Below, one piece after another: positions 14,301 through 26,718 of a DNA stretch of 64,000 bases. The stretch comes from Owenia fusiformis (taxonomy: Eukaryota > Annelida > Polychaeta > Sabellida > Oweniidae). The stretch covers positions 15,257,375 to 15,321,374 of the forward strand of contig CAIIXF020000005.1 in assembly GCA_903813345.2 (NCBI GenBank). The letters are read 5' to 3'. A program made the translations under genes and the position numbers. The first letter of the stretch is position 1, and each line of letters begins with the position of its first letter. The notes under the pieces were generated by a model, which made no database searches, had not been told where the DNA came from, and saw nothing but the letters and a program-made list of their open reading frames with translations.

Positions 14301-17300
14301 ATGTGCTTATCACAGAGCACGTTCTAATCAATGTTAGGAAAAAATACTATTTCGCATCTTTTATAAACAGGAACTAGTGCTAATGATTTTGTTTACTAAC
14401 TGAAGCAAGATTTATTTACTAATTTGGGTTAATAGAGAGGTAATCATCGAAATAAATTAAGATGTATGAACTGATGAAAATATATACATGTACATGTATA
14501 TAGAAACGTTTTATTCCAGTTTGAATTATTTTATTTTATTTGAATCAAATTATCTGAATCATTTTGACTCAAAGACTCGTGTATGGTATGGCAAGTTATT
14601 TTAGACAATCATTTCTTTATAATTTATCTTTGTTGTATTTTTATTGAAAAATGTTCTCAGTGATCCCAGCATTGAAGCAAGTGGGCACAGCACCCACCTG
14701 ATATTTTGATGATAGGCTTGCACCCACCTGAGAATCTGTTTGTACCCACTTGAATATGAGAATAATTTTGAAATTGAAATTGGCATATTTTGACTAATTT
14801 TGGTCTGAATTGTGAAATCAAGTTTGCACCCACTTGAGAAAAAATCCTGTTAAGATCACTGGTTCTATTTATTGTCAGAAAATACTCATGGTCAAAGATA
14901 TGAGTGTTTGAAATTATTTGCCAAACAAAACCTGGTCCTTTGAATATCTTTTTTTATTAAATCTTTATTTTCACAAATCACATATTATTTTACAGGTTAT
15001 TAATGTTGTTTACTGTAGAAGGAGAGAGAGAGTCCTTTGAATTTCTATGCTAAATGGAATTACGTACATTTCAATGTTTGATTTCAGAGTGAGTTTAGCA
15101 AGGAGGAACATGTTGCTATCCAAGATGCCCTGAGAAAAAAACTTGGACCAGAGTTTATAAGCCAACGAGCTGGCGCTGGAGGCCAGAAGGCAAGTACAAT
15201 ATGATACAAGGATACATCCAATATGTAACATTATTATATCACTATCTAGCTAGCGACAGTATGATTGGTCAAAACCGGGTCACATGTCGTGGGATATCTG
15301 GCGATATTCAATGGCAATGCTAATCAGAAAAGACAACCGTGAGATATCTAGCGATATCCCACGCTCCCGGGAATTTTCAAAGAATTTGTTTTCGTTCAGT
15401 GTAAATAATTTAGTTTAGTGTAAGTCAAAATGGCAGACGAACCGAGTAGATTCAATGTATTTCAATGTTAACCTATGACTTAATAATATTAGGGATGTTT
15501 AGCTAGACAGTGATATAATAAAACAAATATTTCACTCTATTTTCGGTGAATACCTGTAGCACTTTCACAAGGTGATATTCCACTTGCCTTGTATTCACCT
15601 CAATAGAGTGAAATATTTGTTCAATATCAGAATGTTACATGCAATGTAGTTGACATATTGAATACACTGGATGAAACCAAAACTTAATTTTGACTCTATT
15701 GTTAATGGGATGTAAACATATTGTTTTTAAAATTATTTTATGTTCATTTGATGTTTAGACATACCCTTCCCCCTTAGTTTGAGTCTATACCTTTTGAGAT
15801 TTGGCTCTCTTTAAAATAGTCCTTTACTATATTTGGTCAACAGATTTATCTGTATATTGTAATGCCATCTTTCTTGTATGCTTGAAATGAATTCTTTAGT
15901 AATATAAATTTATTTTTTTCAGCTAGCATACATTGAGGGATGGCGTCTCATTAATTTGGCTAATGAAACATTTGGCTTCAATGGCTGGTCACACTCTGTC
16001 ACACATCAGACTGTTGGTGAGAAATTTCAGATTTTTGTTTAATTTTCCAGATTTTTGCTAAGATTTTACGAATTTTAAGAACTGCTGGAAAGGACGATTC
16101 TCGGTTTGGAGAACAGCCTCCTGGGCTAAAAAATTTTTCATGAAAAATATAGAAATATTACCCAAATTAAACTATGAATATTCAAAAGAGGACAATTAAA
16201 TCTAAAAGATGTAAAAATAACAAATTGGTCTGAAGCAGGGATAATGCTCAAATAGACCGATTCAATAAAATACAAGTCTCGATTTGGGGAAAGAAGTTCA
16301 TCAGTGTACTGCGCTAATATTTTTTTGCGAAAAATCTAGAAATATTACCCAAATTAAATTATGACTATTCAAAAGAAGACATTCAAATCTATATTATGTA
16401 AAAAAATCAAATTTGTCCGAAGCAGGGATAATGCTCATTTAGATTGATGAACTTTGTTCTCCAAACCGAGAATCGTCCTTTATGTAACATACTGTAATTG
16501 GTTATTATTTTTTGGAACACCTTTTTTAACTGTCAAACAGAGAATCTAAATTAGATGATACAAAACTAAATAGATTGAATATAAGAGCATATTAGATGCA
16601 ATACATGATTTGCACACACACTATACATCAATTTTTTCTGCTGATTTTTCATGTTGGATCAAGTACACTTTTGTAAACTGATCATTTTTCTGTTGACCAC
16701 TATGATGTGGTGATATACCACATTAGTATTTTCAGTAATTAACATTTGTAGCAAATCGTTACACTTTTAATCATATACAATTACTTATCTGATGGTGACA
16801 TTTTGTTGACATCTTGTAATACATTGTTATACATTCTATATTATTTTTTCCAGATTTTGTAGATAGTTACAATAGCAAGTATTATGTCGGAGTCAGTGCA
16901 TTTGTCAAAGTTCAACTAAAGGTATGTGTGATCTATAGAAATTGCAAGATTTATATTTTAAGCGACAATGTTGAGAATGGGTAACCCATTTGACCATAAA
17001 TCCCATGGTGTTACAATGGTGTTTCCTTTATACTAATGCATCTGCTACAATATATCCTGTCTGTGATGCTTTTATTAAAGTCTTGGGCTTTCAAGAGAAG
17101 CCGAACAATGTGAAACCCATTTATTTGACAAAAAATGTACCAAATACATGTACATGTATTCATACTTTATTTAAACCTCCAGGGATGCCTTATTTTCCCT
17201 AGATCTTCCAGTTACTATGTTATTTATTTATTTACCATTTTGTATCAGTGCCACATTTTAGCACAGTGCAGCATATTACATTGACATGATGTTACATATT

Positions 17301-20300
17301 AAAACATTTAAATATACAGTCATTTTACCTGTGCATTATAGTTAGAGTATCAACCATGCATATGTTTCTTCAAATATAGGATGGTGTTTACCATGAAGAT
17401 ATTGGCTATGGAGTATGCGAGGGTATGAAATCAAAGGCTTTGTCCATAGAGAAAGCAAGGAAAGAAGCTGTCACAGATGGACTAAAGCGTGCTCTAAAGT
17501 AAGCTACTATCATTGTGGGATCCGCAGTTTCTACCATCCCTTGGAATCTCTCACAAGCTTTAGATAAAGAGAGACTCTGATGAACCAGAAAGACCTTCTT
17601 TACTTAAGATTTACTAAAGGTTGTTCAACACTTCACAAAAAGTTGAAATTTTCTGATATGATATTGGTCATTAGATAATGCATTGAACAGTCTCGTTTCT
17701 GTGTGATTTATGGATAAAATGTCATTTCAACTGAAGAGATACATGTACACAGCTTACAGCACCTCTTCCTTTACAAATATTTCAAGATTATTGGTTTGGA
17801 ATTAAAATATTTTGATATAGCACAGTCACGCGGTCCTAACTTAAACCGTTAATTTGAATTTTGACCTACCGGGTGTTTGAAAATCAAGGATTACGAGTCT
17901 CATACTGCACCGTTTTTCTTCAAACTTGTTCCATTCAAAGCATAACAAAAATCCCTTTCTGATGGTACATTATTTTCTTAAACAGAGTCCCTACTTCCAG
18001 CGGCATTTTGGTCCCCAGCTGTAAGAAGGCCTTCTAACAGCTGGGGACCAAAAATGCTGCTAGAACGAGAGACTCTTTACAATAAAGTAATGCACTGACA
18101 GAAGGGCAATTTTGTTTTGCTTTAATGGTATAAGTTTGAAGAAAAACGGTGCAGTATGAGACTCGCAATCCTTGATTTTCAAGCATCTGGTAGGTCAAAA
18201 ATTCAAATTAACGGTCGAAGTTAGGACCGCGTGACAGTTTCTGTCTGATTAACTTATAGTATGGAAGGTTGATCAAAAATTTCTGCACCATTTGCTCAAA
18301 TTTTTAGATATTTGTTGAATATTGTTCACAATGAGAAAGTACTGGAACATAGCGCCCAGTCTATTATCAGTTATTCTTGGATTACCAAGTGACTTGAAAT
18401 ACATGTATTCATAAAGTCTAAAGACGCAATTTCTCCTATGTCTCATTTTCTGCATTCTGTTTCATTTCTTATTTCAGAAGCTTTGGAAACTCATTAGGGA
18501 ATTGTTTAGGGGACAAGAATTATCTTAAGGCAATAAACAGAGCACCCAAGCCAGTAAGAGAGTTCATGTATTTACTTAACAAAATTTCAAACAACATTTG
18601 CTTGAATTATTGTACATTTGATGTAATTATTGTATGTGTGCTGGATAATTGTGCAAACTGCACATTATCTGAAATTTATTGTTGTTTCATACACTTTAAG
18701 ATTATCTCAATTTTATTTTCACATAACATGAATGACATGAAAATAGCTTTTAAAGACAGTTTGATTTTGTATAAGTGTAGTGACTCATTTATATACTGGT
18801 ATGTTTTTGTTTTAATGAAAAAATTAAAGTCTTAGAGTAAAAAGGAGGTAACCTACCCACTGGAATCTAAAATTGATCGGCTTATTTCTAGATGAAAATT
18901 GAATTTTTAAAAAATCATTTCAGCCAGCTGAAAATTATGATACTACAGAAATGCGTCACACATTTGAAGATAAAGTTGTGGCCACAGCTCGGTATATAAA
19001 ACCTACAAGAGAAACAACACCCAAAAATACAAAAAATGATACCATTCAACCAGCTACAGACAGTGCACAGAAACCTATAAAATCTGATTCTGAGTCATCA
19101 AATGCTCCTGTTAAAAAGGCTATGGACACTAGCACTGTTGTGATCCCACGAGCAAGTAGGACTAGCAGTACAAGGACCCCTGTAATGTCCAAGCCTAGTG
19201 ATGCTTCTGGGTCTAAAATAGATGGAACTGCTACAGGTATTAATTCATTGATTCGATAGTTTGATCACAGATTGCCTGGAGTAAAGTTCATCCTATGCGA
19301 AGAGATCACATCAATTTGGAATGGTAGTGGTAAAGACGAGCCATGAGAAAGGTGTAAAAAGTCAGAAGCAGTATTTTCAAAATGCATACCAATAAATTGC
19401 CTCTAATGATCCTAATTTTATTTTCTGAAAAAAAAGAATTGAGATATTTGATTTTAAAATAAGTATCAAGAGAAAGCCCGTGAATGAAGTAATGCAGATT
19501 TTCACAATTTATTTTCGCCTCCATCATTCCGTGCACGTGACACGTGTCATGCCTTTTTTTCTTAAAGGTCCTGCAGTTCTGACTCTATTTCAGGATAATC
19601 CTTCAATTTTATATAGATGTACTTCATTTCAGGTACTTCTAAAAATCTAGATAGTAAACCAACTCTGGTGTCCAAACAAGACAATGCAACATTAACGCGG
19701 AGTGAAGTTGCCCGAAAACGAACCATGTCAATAGATCCAGGTCAATTAAATGTAGCAACATCTAGGAGTAAATCGGCTGATTCAGATAATAATGCAACTT
19801 CTGCAGGAGAGTTTCTCATACCGAATATGGCAGGGTGAGTAGATGCTAAATTGCAGTCTAGTCTTGCGCCAAGTCCTTCAACACCCCCCCCCCCCCATTT
19901 TCAGAAGATCATACAGAATGTTGGAGGGGCACGGTGAGGCTCTTGATGTAACACTAGTTGCTATCTTGGAGAAATAATGTTATGTTAAACATCATTTTCA
20001 CGTTTTGTGAAAAAATCCAACTTTTTTGTGGATCGTAATTGTATATGTCTCTAACCTTTTTGTGGATGATGTTTTGTGGTTGATGTCTATAACAAATGGC
20101 ATGTGGTGACATTTTACATGTTAATGCCTTGTATATGTTTTTCCAGGGAAGATGATGCTGCAAAATTACAAAGAAAATTAAAACAGAAACAAAGACAACA
20201 AGAGTTCCAAGAAAAATTGAAGCAAAAACTACATACAAGTACAAAGAGCCTACCTGGGTCACCTGCTAGTAAGCCTACCTAATTTGTCTAGTTAAATCTT

Positions 20301-23300
20301 ACCGTTGTGATACCTAGATCCCGATATACGTACACTGAAATCATGATGCCGTACAATTCTATTGCAGAATGGTTGTGTATTCCTTGCATTCTTTCAAAAT
20401 GCAAATGGATTTAATGAATGATTTTGGTTCATTTCTCAAGACATCATTGTATAATCTTCTGAAGTTCATAACCATTACCTAATTTTTGGGATTAAACTGC
20501 AAAAATAAAGGCAATTGAATATATAGAAAATGTCCCTGGCCCACCCTGTACATTCCAAGAAATATTTTTCTTCTTTTTGCTCAAACTAAGTACTTTAATA
20601 TTTGTACTCCTAGACGTCTTACTCTGTATGTTTTCACATTTTCTCACATGTTTTCACTATTGATGTTTATAGATGCTGTTCCCTTGGCAACCTCAACACC
20701 AATGAATAGTGAAGATAATAACATAAAAGAACCTTTACAGGACAGACTCATCCCTGCTGACTTCTGTGGTAATTCATTTATTTAATATAAGCAAACATTA
20801 AGTCTTGGATCAAGGCCTTGTGATACTTCCCCCTTCCCACCCTTGTAATCTGTGGAGGGGAATTAGAGATGGAGGGGGTGGTACAAAGACTTCATGTAAG
20901 ACTAGACCGTACAGTAATAAGGTTTTTCTATAGCAAATGCTACTGAAACTGTTTTTTTCAATTTTTTCAATTCAATTTATTTATTTCATAATTCTTATAT
21001 AATATACACTATAAAAACAAGCCACTAGACACCCTAGTGGGTATATGTTGCGGTTTATATGAATAAAACACTGTTTTTAAAATTTTTAGCATTTAGACTA
21101 ATTGTGGTGTATTCACATTTTTAGTCTATGTAAATGTACTGATTTTGCACCATAGGTTTTGGGCCGATATAAAGATGGCAGCAGGTGTAGAATCCTATTA
21201 ACAATTCTCATATAAAAAAGATTAAACAAACACAGATCGATTGAGGTGCCCTCTTTATTTTAAAATTATTTCTATGCCTTTTAGCCTATGATTAGCATCA
21301 TAAAATTCCTTGAGATATCCAAAGGTATTCAATTGATATTGTCCATACATTAATTGTGTACATGTACAGTGTACAGTGATTTTTAGTCAGTAGGTTGTTC
21401 AGGCCTAATATGGATACAAATAACTAAATTGAATATTTCTAAATTACCAAAATTATAGGCCCTTTCCTTTCTAACCATAATATAATACTAATTTTTGAAA
21501 ATTATATCCTTCCTATGTCACCATTACAAGTGGTGACATATATATTGTTATGGTTTCCAACATTTTTGTGGATGGTGTTCAGCATTTGGTGGTTGGTGTC
21601 TGGTGGTTGGCATTTGGCACCTGTTACAAATGGCAGGTGGTGACATTTTGCATATTAATGCCTCGTCTGATGTTTTTACACAGATGACCCTGACTTGTGG
21701 AACCAGACATTTGAAGTACAAGAAGCTGTGGATCAGGGACATGATGCTAAGAACATGAACCCAAGTGACAACCCAGATGTCCCTTTTAGGCATCACCAAT
21801 ACAATACAAGGGAACTTATGATAGCACATGCTCACCAACAAATGGGTAAGTGTTATTTATTTTATGCTGGTTAATGAGTACAGTAAAACCTGTGTAAGTG
21901 GAACACCTTCTGTACCTTTGGAACACTTTTGGTAATTAAGTGTATTTGGGTTCCACTCAAAGATGATCATTTTACATTAACGAGAAAAGTGTTCCACTTA
22001 TGGATTTCTTCAACTATATAGGTGTTTGACTTTATATGTTTTCCTATATATTAAACTGAAATATATATTTTTGTTCTTATATGGGTATGCCACATTTTGT
22101 CACATTCACAATGCTATATGTTATAAACAGACATTTCTGTGTTGATTGTTTATGATGTAGTGCTACTGCCATCTAGTGGACATTATAGGGCACAGTCTAT
22201 AAAAGGGGAAATCACACATGTTTGTCATTATGTGACCTTGTCTTAAATATAAGATCTTGTGGACAGTGTTTGGCAGGTGTTCAGGGTTTGGTGTCTGTAA
22301 CAAATGATGACAGGTGACGATATTTTGCATGTTAATGCCTTTTTCCTTTTGTATCCCTTTGCAAAGATGACAGTATTTTTGCGTTGAGATTTTCAATTCC
22401 CCTTTCTTTCTTGCTCCTAGTCATTGTCAACACAAAATACAGATCTGTCTGATGATAAAGTCCATGAATATAGCTTCTACACCACCTTTTTACGTCACCA
22501 CAATAAGTTGTGTCATATTGTTGTAATCTCCAACTTTTTCGCCGGTTGGGTGTGTGATTGAATGATGTTCTGCGGTCGATGACTGGCATCAGTAACAAAT
22601 GGCAGTTCGTGACCTTTTTCATGTCAATGCCTTGTCTATTTTGTGTTTTGAGTTATTTTTATCAATTTTTTGTTTGTGCTTGTAATTGTTAAAGCTATCA
22701 ATGTGAATACGATAAAAACATACATGTCATCTTCAACAAGTTCTTAAATAAGGCTAAGGTTAGCCAATTGTCCGGTTTTGAGTTTGAGTTTTACCTCTCC
22801 AGCTGATAAGATTTTCTCATCTTTTTATTTTTGTTTTCCTTTATTTTAAAAACAAATGAGACATACAGTATTTTAGTGTATTTTATCTGAATTGAATTGA
22901 CAAAAAAGAGATGCTTATAAAACATGAAATTCTCTGTCATTTCTAAACTGGTTATGCAAAGTTACTATGTCTTCAAGAAAGTTCACCATTTTTATTTCAC
23001 CACCAGAAGTGATGACATATTGTTATATTCACCAACTTTTTATTTTGGCAGATTTTTGTAACATTTCCGATTCACATATATGAGGAAATGATCTTTCTGA
23101 TTCTCAACTAGAATCAAAACCATATTTTTATTTATCCTGGCCTAATTGACAAATGTCTATCAATGTAATGTGAAGATCCCTGGGCAATGTCCTTGTAAAC
23201 ACGAGTAGAGTATTATGACTTGGTTATGTTCTGTTTTAGTGTCAGACATTTTACCTGTAAAGTATACATGTACATGTCACATTGTCTTATCTCACCGTAA

Positions 23301-24893
23301 AAGCTGTTGATAGCTCTGTATATTATAATTACCTATAATTAATCAAATGGGTAGCATTTTTCAGATTTTATGTGGATATTTGTTAACAAATTATGATAGA
23401 ACACATAGTTATATCAAAATATTGCCATGAAAAATATCAATTGCCATTAAAAGTTAAAATAACATTTCCACAATATTTTGTTTTCAGTTTTTTTGTGAAA
23501 TATCACAATGTCCTTTATGTTCTATTTTAGTGTCAAATATCAATAGGGTGAACCCTACAGGGTGAACTTGTACATATTGGCTTATCTCACATTAAAAGCA
23601 AAAAAATTCTATTTAATTAAATGACCTGAAAAGACCTGAAAATAATCTCTTATCAAAGAACAGAATATGTGGTACTGAATGTTTTATATTTCTATTGTAC
23701 AATTGTACATTGCAATTATTAAGTTATTAGTCTGATGTAACAAGGACAGTTTGGTGTTATATGTTACCTGCTATATAAGCTTTATAAGCTCATTAGCTTG
23801 TTATGCACTGTAATAGCATTGCATTCATGTGCTTTTGCCTTAATGACTTAAGAGCGCACATCACTGCATTCTGAAGCAGATTTCTAGATATCAAGTTTGA
23901 CATATATGATTGCTTTTTGCCCTCTACAAAAATATGAAAGTGAAACAGTTGCAACATTAAGTTCAGACGAACTGTTGGCAGCAATAAAATAAGACATCAT
24001 TGGAATTTATTTTCAACAGGAGCATTTATCTTTTCACTCTCCTTGGTAAGTATTTTGTTAATAATTTATTTGTGTTTGATGATTGCCAGTCATTTCAAAA
24101 TAAGATTGTCCAAGTTGGACATATATGTTTTTGTATTATAAATATAGATGTACTTGAGTGCTAATTTTTTTTGATGAAGATTTCACTGTCTTTAGATAAC
24201 ATAAAATGTTGAGTCATGATGAGTAAATGTGGTCCACGATGCATGTTCAATATCTTCTGCATGTCTAGAATGATACAGACATGTTCAGTTGTGTTGTACA
24301 ACAGATATGCAATTGAAATCCCTAATTTCTTTCTTAAAGCATTCTGATACTCATAGAATCTTTCTGTTTCACCTGAAACATGATCTCAGATGGTTTATCA
24401 TGATGTTCTAAAGTGACACACACTTTGTTTGCTATTAAAACAAAGTTTGCCAAATAATAACTACAGTTATATAACTAAAATTTGCTTTACAAGAGCATTG
24501 CTTCTGCTCTGACCAGCTATGACTTCTCGCATTACAGACATGTTATTATAGTAATACTGGATAAAGTATCTGACCCAGTCATGACCTGGTCAAATTAGTT
24601 TATCAAATAAAAACTGTTCAGTGGTTTTCATATATTATGAAACCTTGACAGTTTGAGTGTCTATAAGTTTGGGGAACTCACCCAACAGATATGAACAAGA
24701 TTGGTTATTATTCAAATAATTAGAGATATTTGTACAGAACTTTTTGAACAACACTTGTACATTCTTAGATTATATATTGTGGGATTTTTTTCACATCTCA
24801 TTTGTTGTTTCAGATTTCTCCTGGTTTAATCAGATTGTTGACAGCAACCATTGCATAGAAGAGACTTCCATAGTCAGAGAGGTAAGTTTATGA
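11378..24893 (+). CDS. RAD52: RAD52 homologous-recombination mediator, 12 coding exons
   Basis: RAD52 forms oligomeric rings that bind and anneal single-stranded DNA and act with RPA and RAD51 in double-strand-break repair. Coding exons: 11378-11425, 15088-15189, 15923-16016, 16854-16921, 17380-17498, 18478-18553, 18924-19236, 19633-19834, 20147-20268, 20673-20768, 21684-21845, 24814-24893. Phases agree throughout and give 493 aa (human 418). Exons 2-6 encode the conserved annealing domain (about residues 17-169), with [51 protein letters not shown] and [12 protein letters not shown]. The tail is Ser/Thr-rich; [19 protein letters not shown] (about 346-364) matches the RPA-binding region of vertebrate RAD52. 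Exon 1 ends YAFGK, aligning with the human FGQ just before the domain. Intron 2 is GC-AG. The last exon is the weakest: it ends at an in-frame TGA, but GAG|GTAAGT just before it is a perfect donor, so a further 3' exon is possible. Confidence 0.95.
11872..12413. mobile_element. hAT-type MITE with 8-bp target duplication
   Basis: The element starts TAGGGGTGGGAC and ends GTCCCATCCCTA, an imperfect 12-bp terminal inverted repeat. It is flanked on both sides by exactly CTTTTTAG (11864-11871 and 12414-12421), an 8-bp duplication typical of hAT transposition. Subterminal TTCGGATC motifs repeat on the left and recur inverted as GATCCGAACCGAAC on the right. At 542 bp with no transposase it is non-autonomous. 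Confidence 0.9.
12740..13190. repeat. Direct duplication of about 295 bp period
   Basis: The motif order AACTTCCAATAACTTAACAA, ATACTGTTTAGACTGACTTC, CAGAAGTTCAAATCTGACTT, AAGGTCAAAA (12748-12890) recurs at 13043-13170 with substitutions, and a third partial block lies at 12925-13015. It is a non-coding tandem duplication. Confidence 0.65.
14658..14861. mobile_element. CAGTGATC-type MITE-like repeat
   Basis: It is bounded by CAGTGATC (14658) and GATCACTG (ending 14861), with repeated internal GCACCCACTTGAGAA motifs. Similar sequence, often starting ATCAGTGATCTCC and containing CCACTTGAAAATGA, occurs at about 51002-51120, 56018-56180 and 57170-57330. No coding potential. Confidence 0.55.
15233..15640. 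mobile_element. TTATATCACT MITE plus adjoining hairpin repeat, copy 1
   Basis: The first part is bounded by TTATATCACTATCTAGCTAG and the inverse TAGCTAGACAGTGATATAAT (about 15233-15518). It is followed directly by a hairpin whose arms are ACAAATATTTCACTCTATT and its inverse (to about 15637). The whole block recurs in reverse orientation at 35873-36694. It lies in RAD52 intron 2. Confidence 0.75.
16089..16481. mobile_element. MITE with 27-bp terminal inverted repeats
   Basis: The left end AAAGGACGATTCTCGGTTTG (continuing GAGAACA) is matched by a perfect inverse at 16455-16481. Inside, two direct copies of about 150 bp share ATATTACCCAAATTAAA and GAAGCAGGGATAATGCTCA. It lies in RAD52 intron 3, 393 bp, non-coding. 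Confidence 0.85.
17825..18235. mobile_element. 411-bp foldback (hairpin) element
   Basis: Almost the whole block is one inverted repeat. It opens GTCACGCGGTCCTAACTT and closes AAGTTAGGACCGCGTGAC; the arms meet near 18027 at GGTCCCCAGCTGTAAGAAGG and its inverse. Long stretches of each arm are preserved, for example CGGTGCAGTATGAGACTCG against its complement. It lies in RAD52 intron 5, so the pre-mRNA would carry a hairpin with arms of about 200 nt. Confidence 0.9.
20030..20140 (+). repeat. GGTGGTGACAT repeat at the RAD52 exon 9 acceptor
   Basis: The block runs TTTTTGTGGATGATG, GGTTGATGTCTATAACAAAT, GGCATGTGGTGACATTTTAC, ATGTTAATGCCTTGT, and ends about 15 nt before the 3' splice site of exon 9 (20147). 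It is a truncated copy of the dispersed family described at 8605-8850. Confidence 0.75.
21520..21668 (+). repeat. GGTGGTGACAT repeat at the RAD52 exon 11 acceptor
   Basis: A more complete copy: GTCACCATTACAAGTGGTGA, CATATATATTGTTATGG, GTGGATGGTGTTCAGC, GGTGGTTGGTGTCTGG, TGTTACAAATGGCAGGTGG, TGACATTTTGCATATTAATG. It ends 15-20 nt before the 3' splice site of RAD52 exon 11 (21684). Confidence 0.8.
21881..22015 (+). mobile_element. CAGTAAAACCTGT repeat copy
   Basis: It begins CAGTAAAACCTGTGTAAGTG and contains several TTCCACTTA/GTGGAACAC motifs. Copies of the family occur at 45145-45475, 53252-53402 and 56795-56888. It is a non-coding repeat in RAD52 intron 11. Confidence 0.65.
22230..22640 (+). 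repeat. Two further GGTGGTGACAT repeat copies in RAD52 intron 11
   Basis: One partial copy (22255-22345) carries GTGTCTGTAACAAATGATGA and TTTTGCATGTTAATGCC. A fuller one (22493-22640) starts CGTCACCACAATAAGTTGTG and ends TTTCATGTCAATGCCTTGTC. Unlike the copies in introns 8 and 10, these do not lie next to an acceptor I can use. A truncated 5' end also occurs at 22997-23050. Confidence 0.6.
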
Positions 24894-26718
24894 ATAATTG
24901 TTCTTTATATTTACAAATTGGAATCGATGATTTAATTTTGTGATTTTATGAAACAGAGAAATTAAATTGTCTTGTCTGTGCTCTGGGTGGAAATAATTAA
25001 GTATGAAATGAGTTAACCAAAAACATGTATGTGACTTTTTGTGGTTAATTGAGATTTTATGAATTGTCTACATGTACTAATTAAATGAATTAAGCAATCA
25101 ACAGTTGACACATATCCCATTATCCGGATGGTTTTGTTGACGTTAGTCCTACTTTTGTGAAGTAATTTAATCTCTGGTGATCTACTGTATTTACCCGAAA
25201 TCTAATGTGCATTTTTTAGAAATTCTAAAAATACATAGAATATTATGTAATCCATTTAATGTTTCTCTAGTATGTAAAGCTACCCTCTATTAGACAACTC
25301 TTCAAGCTACATCACTGTTATCATAAAGCATACCTTTATTACTTTTTTATACCTGGAACTGTACATAGAATTTATGATGAGCAACATACAAAATAGGAGA
25401 TCACCTAGACCCCTGTAACATTAATAAAAAATTAAAGAAATCCACAAAAAATTAATTGAATGTAAAACTTCTCTTGATATGGCTTCATTGTACTGTGCTT
25501 GAAGATTTGATTTTATTTGTTGTTTTATACATGATTAATAAGTGACTGGACATCCCCATTTGTGCTATTATAATCAGTTAATGGTTGAAGATATAATCAC
25601 TGATTCCTCAAAATCATAGGATATGCTATACGAATTTGACCCCGTACAAACAATAACCCAGGTGCCAGTAAGTAGTTACCAATTCCACCACCAGGTGGCT
25701 AATTCGGGTCAGAAAACATGGTAGACCATGGCAGATAAGGGACAAAAATGCTCCTTAATTCGGATTTAGTGGATAAATACTTATATAACTGAAAATATGT
25801 CTAGTGAAAGAAAATATTATCTATCTAATACAAGAAAATATATTTCATTTTTTGTAATTTTTTAACATGGGCCCTCTGGGGAAATCAACTCAACCTTGAA
25901 TTTCCTTGTATTTAAGGATCAGAGTTAAGCATTGACTGCCATTAATTGTTATTTCATTTTATTAATTCTTTACATTTCTTGGGAGGGGCATTATGCATCC
26001 AAAGGTGTTTTTTTAACTCTCTAAGTAAAACCAATAAAAATGTAATGTATGATTAATATTTAGGGTGTGCATGGTATTCATCCTGATTACATGATTAATC
26101 TTAAACTGAAATACCTCATTTTACCCTTTGTTGTCTCAGGGTGTTGTACCTGACATGTGAATTATTTATGATTCATGTTAGACATAATAAGGATAATATT
26201 CGTAATATTGCATGAAATCCGATTGCCCTGAGTTAACATAAATGTTAGGTAGATTATGTATTGAATGTAAATATAAACCCTCTATTGAACAATTTGATTT
26301 CATTATCATATATATTTGTTGCCACTGAAGCAATTATTTGAATTCAATCTATTTTCTGAGATTTGTAAGTTTAAATGCTATATGCTGATATATCTAAATG
26401 AATAAAGTCATATGTTATATTGGATAAGTATTCTGAAACAATATTAAAATGCATAAATTCAGTGTGAAGTAATTCTCGGTACACAACAACTTGATATTCT
26501 TATTAGATTGACTCTACATATAGGCAGAACTCGCAAATAAAAACCCAATAAATACAAGAGGAACACTTATCAAAGGAAGATATTCATCAATAGAATGTTA
26601 AACCATTCAACAGGAAACTTGATGTGTTATTAATACCTTATTGAATTCCAATGCAGGAGAATTAAAGCTTCACTTATGCAGTTGATTAATGTATTTATAT
26701 TGTACTTTTATTTTGCAG
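24894..26718 (+). other. RAD52 3' flank and 5' region of the phosphatase-like gene
   Basis: AT-rich sequence with no open frame of note and no recognised repeat. An acceptor TTTTGCAG at 26718 precedes the exon carrying the next gene's start codon; the equivalent acceptor in the duplicated gene is at 36995. The promoter and a non-coding first exon of the 26.8-kb gene therefore probably lie here, or upstream within the RAD52 3' region. Confidence 0.5.

Larger units (their letters stand above)
11426..15087 (+). other. RAD52 intron 1 with transposon debris
   Basis: This 3.7-kb intron separates the 16-codon first exon from the annealing domain. It holds a hAT-type MITE (11872-12413), a tandem GTCAAAA-rich duplication (12740-13190), a CAGTGATC MITE (14658-14861), and near 11560-11605 a short GCGCGCAGAGTCTAGTTATA motif also seen at 52088-52110. 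No coding exon is recognised. Confidence 0.7.

Noticed and set aside
24020-24045. A 26-nt exon (GAGCATTTATC..., AG before, GTAAG after) as RAD52 exon 12
   Set aside because: Including it shifts the following exon (24814) into a frame that soon stops; skipping it keeps a longer frame. It could still be an untranslated exon of the next gene.
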